Shown: one piece after another, positions 47,880 through 55,482 of the stretch
How the letters are laid out: each line of letters starts with the position of its first letter
Position numbering within the stretch: position 1 is the first letter of the stretch
NCBI RefSeq assembly: GCF_031846415.1
Contig: NZ_JAVRHT010000005.1
Coordinates: 1 to 64,000 of the forward strand
Reading direction: 5' to 3'
Length of the DNA: 64,000 nt
DNA from: Rubrivirga litoralis
Lineage (GTDB): Bacteria > Bacteroidota > Rhodothermia > Rhodothermales > Rubricoccaceae
Translations under genes and position numbers: made by a program
Notes under the pieces: generated by a model
The model's database searches: none
Told to the model about the DNA's origin: nothing
What the model saw: only the letters and a program-made list of their open reading frames with translations

Positions 47880-48764
47880 ATGGAGCTCCGCCACCTCCGC
47901 TACTTCGTCGCCGTCGCCGAGGAGCTCCACTTTGGCCGGGCCGCCGCGCGGTCGTTCGTCGCCCAGCCGACGCTGAGCCAGCAGATCAAGACGTTCGAGG
48001 GCGAGGTCGGCGCGCGCCTGTTCGAGCGGTCGCCCCGCGTCTCGCTCACGCCCGTCGGCGCCGTCCTCCTGCCCCACGCGCGGCGCGTGCTGGACGAGGC
48101 CGCGTGTGCCGAGGCCGCCGTCCGGGCGGCGGCCGAGGGGCGGGCCGGCGCGCTCCGCGTGGGCTACGAGGCGCCGATCATGCGCGACGGCCTGGCCGAG
48201 TCGATCCGCGCCTTCCGGGCCGACGTGCCCGACGCCGGCCTCCACTTTTGGGAGGCCGGGAGCCGCGAGCAGGTCGAGGCCGTCCGCGAGGGCCGGGCCG
48301 ACGCCGGCCTCGTGCTCCTGCCGGTCGACGAGCGGGGCGTCGAGGTCCGGGCGATTGCCGAGTCCCCCATTTTCGTGGTGATCCCCGAGGGGCACCGGCT
48401 GGCGGGCCGCGAGACGGTCGCGCTGGCCGAGCTGTCCGACGAGCCGCAGGTGGCGTGGGCGCGGGACCCGGCCCCCGAGGTGTACGACCAGTACCTCCGA
48501 GCGTGCGGGGCGGCCGGCTTCGTCCCGCGCGTCGTCCAGGAGGTCCGCCACGCCGAGAGCCTGCTCGGGCTCGTCGCCGCCGGCGTCGGCGTGGGGACGA
48601 TGCACGCGGCCCGGGTCCAGCCGGGGTACCCCGGCGTGGCGTTCGCGCGGCTCGTCGAGCCCGCGCTCACGATCCGGACCGGCGCCGTGTGGCGGCGCGG
48701 CGACGGCTCGCCGCTGCTGGCCCGGTTCCTCGACGCCGTCCTCCGCCCCGCCCCGCCCCTCTAG
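47880..48764 (+). CDS. LysR family transcriptional regulator
   Basis: A 294-residue regulator. The N-terminal winged helix-turn-helix is textbook: MELRHLRYFVAVAEELHFGRAA, QPTLSQQIKTFEGEVGARLFERSPR (residues 1-58). The substrate-binding domain has two Rossmann-like subdomains (about 90-290), and ligands are unknown. It is divergent from the multidomain lipoprotein gene, a natural target, and lies upstream of the 1046-aa secreted protein gene on the same strand with 244 bp between. The ATG begins at 47880. No closely spaced operon partner. Confidence 0.93.
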   Translation: MELRHLRYFVAVAEELHFGRAAARSFVAQPTLSQQIKTFEGEVGARLFERSPRVSLTPVGAVLLPHARRVLDEAACAEAAVRAAAEGRAGALRVGYEAPIMRDGLAESIRAFRADVPDAGLHFWEAGSREQVEAVREGRADAGLVLLPVDERGVEVRAIAESPIFVVIPEGHRLAGRETVALAELSDEPQVAWARDPAPEVYDQYLRACGAAGFVPRVVQEVRHAESLLGLVAAGVGVGTMHAARVQPGYPGVAFARLVEPALTIRTGAVWRRGDGSPLLARFLDAVLRPAPPL

Positions 48765-49008
48765 CCGCCCCGCCCAGCGGGGCCGATGGGTTGTTTCCAT
48801 CACGGCGATCGCCCCTGCCAATCGCCGCCCCGCCCGCGGGCCGCGTGAGGCGTTGGCGGGCGGGGCGGGGCGGTTTCGCCGGCCTCGGCGCCGGGGCGGG
48901 GCGGGGCGGCCGGGCGGGGACGCCGGGCGGGGAGCGCCGCGTGGAGAAAACCAGGAGACGCCGCCCCCGGTGAGGCCGTACCTACAGGGCCTGCTGGACC
49001 CCCCGCTC

Positions 49009-52000
49009 ATGCGCGCCCTCGCCCTCTCGCTCCTCGCCCTGCTCCCCGCCGTCGCCGCCGCCCAAGGCGTGGGCGGGCCGGCCGCCGGCCCCGACTCGGC
49101 CGCCGCCCCGCCCCGCCCGGCCGGGGTGCTGGCCTCGGCGCTGGAGGCCCCGCCGCTGCCCGAGCCGGCGGCGCCCCCCGAGCCCATCACGTCGATGGGG
49201 ATTCCGCCCACGTTCAAGCCCTACGCCGTGGGCGGGGCGGTCTGGGACCGCGAGGCCGGCGCCGCCGGCGGCGCCCTCACGGCCGGCGTCTACCGCGACC
49301 TCATCAACCCCATCGTCGGCGTCGGCGTCGCCCTCGAAGGGTCCGTCGGGTGGACGGGCGGCGACGAGGGCGGGGCGCGCGGGGCCGTCCGGCTGTTCGG
49401 GTCGGCGCCGTCGCTGGCGCTCCAGGTGGGCGGGGAGGTCCGGCTCGACGACCCGGAGTTGGACCTCGTGGTTTCGGTTCTTCCGCCGCTCCGGCGGAGC
49501 GGTCCGCTCGGGCAGGGCGGCGCGCTCCGCATCGACTGGATCCCGACGCGGGACCACTCCTTCCGGCTGGGCCTGAAGCTCCCCCTGGGCCAGCGGTGGC
49601 TGGGCGAGGCGCGCCCGCGGCACGTGGAGGCCGTGCTCCCGCGCGCGCCGCGCGCCGACCGGGAGGCCGCCCCGCCCACCCCGCCCGCGCCGGCCGTCGA
49701 GGCCGCGCTGCGCGAGGCGGCCGAGGGCGCGTTCTGGCTCACGGCCTTCAACACGGCCTTTCTCGACAACAGCGGCCGCGACGAGGCCGTCGGGCTGGAG
49801 GACTTCCGCCGCCAGCTCGTCGACTGGCGCGACTCGCTCGCGCAGCGGGGCGGGGCGGCCAAGAGCGCCTTCCCCACGTTCGCCGAGGCCGAGGACGGCT
49901 ACCACGCTGGCGTCGAGCGGGCCTTCGCGCTCGCGCTCGGCGGGCGGGGCGGGGCGGCCGCGGCCGACGCGGCGCGGGCAGCCCTGCTCGACGAGGTGCT
50001 CATCCCCTACGACCGCCTGATCGGGCAGCCCAGGGAGAACGACTCGCTCCGCGGCCTCTTCCCCGCTGCCCAGGACCGCTTCGGCCGGTGGCTCGCCGAC
50101 TCGTCGGGGGCCGACGCCGGCGCCCAGGCGCGGGCGCAGGACGCCTTCTCCCACCTCCTCGACATCGCCGAGTCCACGCGGGCCTGGCTCCTCGACCGCT
50201 GGCACGACGACGGGCGCAAGGTGTGGCTCCCGCTCCAGCTCGGGATGCGCCCCGAGGCGCACGACTCGCAGGACGAGCTGAACGAGATCGTCGGGCGGAC
50301 GGTCGGGCGCCCGCTCACGACGGGCAACCTGGCCCTCCCCATCAACAACACGTGGTTCTACCGCGACCTCGTGGCCTCGCTCCACGACGCCGAGGACTAC
50401 CACGTCCTCTGGGTCCACGACTTTGCCGGCTACGACGCCATCGGCCAGCCCGACACCGTCGCCTACCGGGTGACGACGGCCGGCTACCTCGACGCCCTCA
50501 CCGAGTCCGTCCGGCGCTACGACGAGACGGGGCGGCTGCCGACGTTCCTCCTCTTCCTCGACGTCAAGAGCTACGCGACGACGGGGGGCGGGGTGTGGCT
50601 GAAGGTGCTCCAGGACCCGCTCCGCCGGCGGTTCTCGCTGCCCGGCGACCACCCCGAGATGGAGGACGGCGTGCGGCGGGCGCAGGACGCGCTCCGCGCG
50701 GCGGTCGCCGGGAGCGCGAGGCTCCAGCGCGAGGCGGCCGAGCGGGGCGGCGACGGCTGGATCCGCGACGTGGTGAAGGTCCACCTCAACATCACGTTCC
50801 CGGCTGACTTCTCCTTCCGCTCGTCGGAGCTCATCTCGTGGTGGCCGGACTGGACCAACTTCCTCCCCGACGAGCTCATGCGCGACCACCGGAAGGTGGC
50901 CTTCTACGACGTGACCGAGCGGGACCCCCGCCGCGGGCGGGGCGTGTTCGTGGGGACCGGCGTGGGCGAGCAGTACGCGTCGCCGACGTGGGAGGACCGC
51001 GGCGTGGTGGCGACCGGGCCGGCGCTCGTCGCGCTCAAGACGGCGGCGCGCGAGCTGCTGCTCTCGCAGGGCTTCGACGCCGACGAGATCCCGCCCCCGC
51101 TCCGCGCCGAGCCCTTCCCGCCGACCTACGACGCGCTCGTGGCCGAGCTGGACGCGGGCGGGGCGGACGCCCGCGCGATCAACGTCCACAACGAGGTGGG
51201 CTACGCACCCAAAGAGGCCACGGTCGCGCAGGCCACGCTCTACAACCTCATGCCGGCGGGGTGCGTGATCTACGTGCCGGACTCGCTCTGGCTCAGCGCG
51301 TTCTGGTCGGGCCAGCTTGTCGGCGCCGCCTTCCGCGGGTGCGCCGTGCGCGTGATCGCGCCGGCCTTCGCGAACGCGCCCTCGGCCTCGGCCCCGGTCA
51401 TGGCCCGGAGCCGGGCGCTGATCGCGCGGATGCTCCTGATCCAGAACGAGATGGAGGACGTGTTCGCCGCGGCCGGCGGCGACTTCCGCGTCGGCCTCTA
51501 CACGCGGACGTCCGAGGTGGACGACCTGGCCGGCCTGCTCCGCGAGGCGTCCTCGCAGTTCGAGCGGGGCGCGTTCCTGCGCGAGGAGTTCCCGTTCCCC
51601 CAGGACGTCTACGACCTGTTGCAGACCGTGCCCGACGAGCTCGACGAGGCCGGCGTCACGGTCCAGCCGCTCGTCACCGACGTCGTCGAGCGGCTCCCCA
51701 AGCTCCACCGGAAGACGCAGCTCCTGGGCATCGGCGCGGTGACGCGCCAGATCGCCCGCGAGATGGACGTCGAGACGGTCCGCGAGGGGCTCCGGGCGAC
51801 CACGCTGGGCACGATGCTCGCCGACAGCGTCCGGGGCACAATGGCGACACGGGCGCAGGCGCAGTACCCGATGGTCGAGCGCGTGGCCCGACTCCGCCCC
51901 GCCCTCCGCGACAGCGCCGTCTTCTTCTCGCTCGTGGGGTCGATGAACAAGGACTCGCGGAGCATGATGCTCGACGGCGAGACGATGCACGTCGTGGGCG

Positions 52001-52149
52001 GCCCGTGGGCGATGGTCCACTACCCCGACTTCGCCCTCTTGCTCGGGCGGACGACGTGGATCGAGGAGCAGAGTCAGATCGACGAGCTCATCCCGCCCTA
52101 CAGCGCGCTGGAACGCTGGCTGGGGCGGATCCTGCGCGAGGTGCTGTAG
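49009..52149 (+). CDS. large exported protein, possibly phospholipase D-like
   Basis: A 1046-residue protein with a signal peptide (to about AAAQG, residue 19), a Pro/Ala-rich linker and, at about 70-200, Gly-rich strands reminiscent of an outer-membrane or beta-sandwich part. The C-terminal third resembles the phospholipase D superfamily: HRK with His900 and Lys902, and GSMNKDSRS at 977-985, the GSxN motif. But the HxK motif lacks its following aspartate, the two motifs are about 77 residues apart, and the first HKD half is not clear. It may therefore be a divergent or inactive relative. Start ATG. Location, exterior or periplasmic, is inferred from the signal peptide. Confidence 0.6.
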   Translation: MRALALSLLALLPAVAAAQGVGGPAAGPDSAAAPPRPAGVLASALEAPPLPEPAAPPEPITSMGIPPTFKPYAVGGAVWDREAGAAGGALTAGVYRDLINPIVGVGVALEGSVGWTGGDEGGARGAVRLFGSAPSLALQVGGEVRLDDPELDLVVSVLPPLRRSGPLGQGGALRIDWIPTRDHSFRLGLKLPLGQRWLGEARPRHVEAVLPRAPRADREAAPPTPPAPAVEAALREAAEGAFWLTAFNTAFLDNSGRDEAVGLEDFRRQLVDWRDSLAQRGGAAKSAFPTFAEAEDGYHAGVERAFALALGGRGGAAAADAARAALLDEVLIPYDRLIGQPRENDSLRGLFPAAQDRFGRWLADSSGADAGAQARAQDAFSHLLDIAESTRAWLLDRWHDDGRKVWLPLQLGMRPEAHDSQDELNEIVGRTVGRPLTTGNLALPINNTWFYRDLVASLHDAEDYHVLWVHDFAGYDAIGQPDTVAYRVTTAGYLDALTESVRRYDETGRLPTFLLFLDVKSYATTGGGVWLKVLQDPLRRRFSLPGDHPEMEDGVRRAQDALRAAVAGSARLQREAAERGGDGWIRDVVKVHLNITFPADFSFRSSELISWWPDWTNFLPDELMRDHRKVAFYDVTERDPRRGRGVFVGTGVGEQYASPTWEDRGVVATGPALVALKTAARELLLSQGFDADEIPPPLRAEPFPPTYDALVAELDAGGADARAINVHNEVGYAPKEATVAQATLYNLMPAGCVIYVPDSLWLSAFWSGQLVGAAFRGCAVRVIAPAFANAPSASAPVMARSRALIARMLLIQNEMEDVFAAAGGDFRVGLYTRTSEVDDLAGLLREASSQFERGAFLREEFPFPQDVYDLLQTVPDELDEAGVTVQPLVTDVVERLPKLHRKTQLLGIGAVTRQIAREMDVETVREGLRATTLGTMLADSVRGTMATRAQAQYPMVERVARLRPALRDSAVFFSLVGSMNKDSRSMMLDGETMHVVGGPWAMVHYPDFALLLGRTTWIEEQSQIDELIPPYSALERWLGRILREVL

Positions 52150-52196
52150 CGGGCGGGGCGGCCTCCACCCTCCCCCACCCCGCCCGCGGGCGGATT

Positions 52197-52227
52197 CCGC
52201 CCCGCCCCCATCCTGGGGGCGGGGCGG
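52197..52227. terminator. bidirectional paired GC-box stem-loop, 13-bp stem
   Basis: CCGCCCCGCCCCC (52197-52209) and its exact complement GGGGGCGGGGCGG (52215-52227) form a perfect 13-bp stem with the 5-nt loop ATCCT. It lies midway between convergent stops at 52149 (+) and 52235 (-), so it can serve both messages. It is the strongest of the paired boxes in the window. Confidence 0.65.
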
Positions 52228-52234
52228 TCGGCGT

Positions 52235-53254
52235 TCAGGGCCGGGCGGCGGCCTCGCCCACCACGTCGTCCCACCGCCAGCCCGAGGCCTCGACGAGCCC
52301 CCAGAGCGCGCGCCGACGGTGGCTGGCCCACCCCGCCCCGGCGGCGAACGCGGCGGGCGGGGCGGTCGGGACGCCGGCCTCGGCGAGCGCGGCGAGGTCT
52401 GGGAGCGGCGGGTCGGCCGCGCTGGGCTCGACGGCCGTGTGGCCGAGGCTGGCGACGAACCCGTCGAGCGCGCGGCGGAGCGGCCGGAGCGTCGGCGGCG
52501 GCGGCGCAGCGTCGGGGGCCACGCCGGACTCCAGCAGCAGGAGCGCCTCGCTCAGCGCGGCCATCGACGGCGCCAGCGCCACGCGCCGCTCGGCGCTGCG
52601 GAAGTAGCGGAGCCCCGGGTACGCCTGGTGCCGCCGCCCGTGGTGCTCGATCATCTGGACCAGCGAGGGGACGTAGGAGCTCAGCGCGTCGAACCCGCTC
52701 CCCGACCAGTTTTGGCGGACGATGCCGTCGGGCGTCCCGCCGAGGTCGTCGACCACCCCGGCCAGCTGGCGCTCGGCGGTGACGGCCTGGAGCACCTGGA
52801 GCAGGTACGTCACGCCGAGCGTGATCAGCGCGAACCCCTGGAGTGACGCGACCGCCGTCAGGACCTCCCACTCGTCGCCGACGGGGACGTAGGTGCCGGT
52901 CCCGAGCGTCCACAGCACGAAGCCGACAAAGTAGATCCGCGTCCCCAGGTCGACGGGCGCCCGCGAGTCCGCGTCGACGACGACGGCGGGGTCGGCGCTG
53001 AACACGAGGAGCCACCCCGCCCACAGCCCGAGGAGCCACGCGAGCACAATGGCGGCGACGACGGTCGGCCCGATAAGCTCGACGGCGCGCGAGCGCGTGC
53101 CCGTGGGCATGGCGGCCAGCGAGAGCCGCCACAGCCCGTGGGCCACACGCGAGGTGACCGGCCCGCCGCCCCGCTGCGACAGGGCCGTTACGAGGGCGTC
53201 GGCCCAGATGACGGCGACGAGGGCGACGCCCGCGGCGAGGACCAACCCGTTCAC
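52235..53254 (-). CDS. ion-channel-like membrane protein with unusual selectivity filter
   Basis: A 339-residue protein. Helices at about 2-20 and 64-86 frame an extracytoplasmic region, then a pore-loop-like segment WTLGTGTYVPVGDEWE (residues 115-130) precedes a last helix (LQGFALITLGVTYLLQVL). The rest is cytoplasmic, with a Pro/Ala-rich region. The layout matches two-helix potassium-channel pores, but the filter reads TLGTGTYVP where potassium channels have T-x-GYGD. The GTG start at 53254 follows CGCCC and gives the first helix at the N-terminus. Selectivity is unknown; a non-selective or different ion channel is possible. Confidence 0.65.
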   Translation of the reverse strand: MNGLVLAAGVALVAVIWADALVTALSQRGGGPVTSRVAHGLWRLSLAAMPTGTRSRAVELIGPTVVAAIVLAWLLGLWAGWLLVFSADPAVVVDADSRAPVDLGTRIYFVGFVLWTLGTGTYVPVGDEWEVLTAVASLQGFALITLGVTYLLQVLQAVTAERQLAGVVDDLGGTPDGIVRQNWSGSGFDALSSYVPSLVQMIEHHGRRHQAYPGLRYFRSAERRVALAPSMAALSEALLLLESGVAPDAAPPPPTLRPLRRALDGFVASLGHTAVEPSAADPPLPDLAALAEAGVPTAPPAAFAAGAGWASHRRRALWGLVEASGWRWDDVVGEAAARP

Positions 53255-53440
53255 GGGCGTCCGGGCGGGGCGGGGGATCGGGGGCGTTCGCCGGCGGAGA
53301 GTCGGTCCATGCCCAAAGCTAGCGCCGGCCGGGGCGGGGCGGCCGCAGGCTCCACCCCGCCCCGGCCGGGATTCCCCTACACCGCGGCCGCCGCCGGCCC
53401 CGCAGCCGAGCGGGGCGGCGGGCCGTAGCCTCGGGGCACT

Positions 53441-54136
53441 ATGCTCAACCTTACGGCCGCCTTTCTCGCCGGCCTCCTCGGCAGCGCCCACTGCGTCGGC
53501 ATGTGCGGGGGGTTCGTGGCCCTGCTCAGCGTGGGCGGCGGGCCGTCGGTCGCCGTGCGGCAGGCGGCGTACTTCGCGGGCAAAACGGCCACCTACGCCG
53601 CCTTCGGCGCCCTCGCGGGCGGCGTAGGCGCGCTCGTGACGGGCGCGCTGGGCGCCGTTTCGGGCGTGCTCTCGGTCGGGCTCGGCGTGGCGATGGTGCT
53701 CGTCGGGCTGGCCCTGTGCGGCGTCGCGTGGGGCGGGGCGCGGGCGCCGGGGCGCGGGGTGGCGACGCGGCTGGCGCCCGCGATCGGCCGGCTCGCGGGG
53801 TCGGGGTCGATGCCGGCGCTCGTGGCGCTGGGCGCGCTCAACGGGCTCCTCCCCTGCGGGCTCGTCTACGGCATGCTGGGCATGGCGGCCTCGACGGGGA
53901 GCGCGGGGGGCGGGGCGGCTACGATGGCCGTGTTCGGCCTAGCGACCGTGCCGGCGCTCGCGCTGACGGGCGTCCTGAGCCGCCGCCTGCGGCCGTCGGG
54001 CCGGCTCCGGCTGCAACGGCTGGCCGGCGTCCTCGTCGTCGTGATGGGGGCGCTGACGGTCGTGCGCGGCGCGGGCGCGCTCGCGCCGGAGGGCCACTCC
54101 GCCCACAGCGAGATGGTCCACGGCGTCGACCGCTAA
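53441..54136 (+). CDS. TauE/SafE-family membrane protein of the cbb3 locus
   Basis: A 231-residue membrane protein with about six helices. The N-terminal SAHCVGMCGGF (Cys18, Cys22) is the signature of the TauE/SafE subgroup commonly encoded with cbb3 oxidase genes, where a copper- or assembly-related role is suspected. A second conserved block is NGLLPCGLVYGMLG (about 136-149). It is on the plus strand and ends 127 bp from the minus-strand maturation genes, facing them. A His/Glu-rich tail (EGHSAHSEMVHGVD) could bind metal. The gap upstream (53255-53440) is a divergent promoter region of GC boxes. Confidence 0.85.
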   Translation: MLNLTAAFLAGLLGSAHCVGMCGGFVALLSVGGGPSVAVRQAAYFAGKTATYAAFGALAGGVGALVTGALGAVSGVLSVGLGVAMVLVGLALCGVAWGGARAPGRGVATRLAPAIGRLAGSGSMPALVALGALNGLLPCGLVYGMLGMAASTGSAGGGAATMAVFGLATVPALALTGVLSRRLRPSGRLRLQRLAGVLVVVMGALTVVRGAGALAPEGHSAHSEMVHGVDR

Positions 54137-54263
54137 CCCGCGCTCCGACGGTCCACGGCCTCCACCCCGCTCCAGCGCCCTGGCTGCGCCGACGCCGCGC
54201 GGCGCCAGCGTTCTCGCCGAGAGCCGGGACGACGTCGGCACCGTTCGGGCGGGGCGGTCCGCG

Positions 54264-55307
54264 TCAGCCGCCCCGCAGCGACATCACGAACACGAAGGCG
54301 ATGACGCCGATGACCAGGCCGGAGATGAGCATCCAGGTGATCACGCCCGCCATGGCCGTCGTGGTGACGGCGTCGGGGCGCTCGTGGAGCGGGACGAGGT
54401 CGAGCTCGCGCTCGCGGACGACGCGGGCGTAGTCCTGCTGCCTCTGCTGCGCGGCCAGCGCGGCGCTGAGGTCGGCGCGGAAGCGGTCGACGTCGTCTTC
54501 GCCGGCCGGGTAGAAGCGGCCGTACGGGCTCCACGGCGTCGCCGCCCCGCCCACGCGCGCCCGCGCGCGCCACAGGAGCTTGCGGCCGGCGGCCGGGACG
54601 AGGCCGGGGAGTTCGATCTCGGTCGCGCGGCCGGCGTCGAGCGACAGCACGTCGCGGTCGAACTCGGGGTGCGGCGAGAGCTCGACCTCGTACGAGTCGG
54701 CGCCGGGCACGTCGCGCCAGCGGAGCGCGACGACGACGGCGTCGACGATCTCGCCGCCCAGCGGGCCGATCAGCTGGGGCGGCGGGGCGTCGGCCGTGGG
54801 CACGCTGTCCCGCGTCGGCGCCCCGAAGCCGGGCACCGTCGACCAGTCGACGTCGGCGGCGCCGTCGAGCGCCTCGCCGGTCGCGTGGGGCCACACCGGG
54901 TCCGGCGGCGGCTCGGTGGCGCCGCCCTCCCCGCCGCCCCGCCCCGGCCCGCGCGCGTCGCGCTCGTTGTCGGCGGCGGCGGCCCCGGCCTCGACGGTGG
55001 CCTCGACGTCGGCCGCCGTGCCGGCGCGGAACCGGGCCGCCGTGCTCCACGCCCCGCCCGAGCGGCGGACCCACCACACGCAGTCGCCGGGCGGGAGCGC
55101 GTCGGCGACCTCGACCTCGGTGGCCGGCAGCGCGTCGAGCTCGACGAGCGGGTCGTCGGGCGCGTCGGCCGCGGCCACGCGCACGTCGAACGAGGCCGTC
55201 CCGGGCGGGGCGGTCCAGCGGAGGACCGCCGCGTCGAGCGGGACGACGGCGCCGTCGATGGGGGCCGTGGGTGTGGGCGGGGCGGCGGCGGCAGAGGGCT
55301 TAGGCAT
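54264..55307 (-). CDS. membrane-anchored protein with fibronectin-type beta-domains, coupled to ccoS
   Basis: A 347-residue protein with no signal peptide but a C-terminal transmembrane helix (TAMAGVITWMLISGLVIGVIAFVFV), so a tail-anchored topology is likely. Two FnIII-like modules are visible: about 20-95 (LRWTAPPGTASFDVRV, CVWWVRRSGGAWS) and about 185-270 (ALRWRDVPGADSYEVEL, LLWRARARVGG), joined by a Pro/Ala/Glu-rich linker. Its ATG overlaps the ccoS stop by 8 bases, so it belongs to the oxidase maturation operon. No known Cco protein matches; function unknown. It is a strong candidate for a new assembly factor. Confidence 0.7.
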   Translation of the reverse strand: MPKPSAAAAPPTPTAPIDGAVVPLDAAVLRWTAPPGTASFDVRVAAADAPDDPLVELDALPATEVEVADALPPGDCVWWVRRSGGAWSTAARFRAGTAADVEATVEAGAAAADNERDARGPGRGGGEGGATEPPPDPVWPHATGEALDGAADVDWSTVPGFGAPTRDSVPTADAPPPQLIGPLGGEIVDAVVVALRWRDVPGADSYEVELSPHPEFDRDVLSLDAGRATEIELPGLVPAAGRKLLWRARARVGGAATPWSPYGRFYPAGEDDVDRFRADLSAALAAQQRQQDYARVVRERELDLVPLHERPDAVTTTAMAGVITWMLISGLVIGVIAFVFVMSLRGG

Positions 55308-55482
55308 CGGGCGGGGGGGATGGGGCTCCGTCGGTCGGAGCCTCTTCGTCGTCGAGGAGGACACGGAGGGCCGGCGTCTCGACGTCGTCGAACTGGCCGT
55401 CGCGGACGGCCCACCGGAAGGCGGCGACGCCGCCCAGCGCCAGCGCGAGCGCCAGCGGGACCAGGACGTAGAGGACGTTCAC
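55300..55482 (-). CDS. ccoS: cbb3 oxidase maturation protein CcoS
   Basis: A 60-residue single-helix protein (MNVLYVLVPLALALALGGVAAFRWAVRDGQFDDVETPALRVLLDDE; the helix is about 4-22). The R-DGQFDD-ETPA pattern is the CcoS signature; CcoS is needed to complete haem and copper loading of the oxidase. The GTG start lies within the last codons of ccoI (4-base overlap), and the stop overlaps the next gene by 8 bases. The tight packing implies translational coupling. Confidence 0.9.
   Translation of the reverse strand: MNVLYVLVPLALALALGGVAAFRWAVRDGQFDDVETPALRVLLDDEEAPTDGAPSPPPDA

Noticed and set aside
53254..53491. Longer N-terminus for the channel-like protein (starts up to 53491)
   Set aside because: It would overlap the TauE/SafE gene on the other strand and add a Gly/Arg/Pro-rich non-membrane tail; the GTG at 53254 gives a clean first helix.
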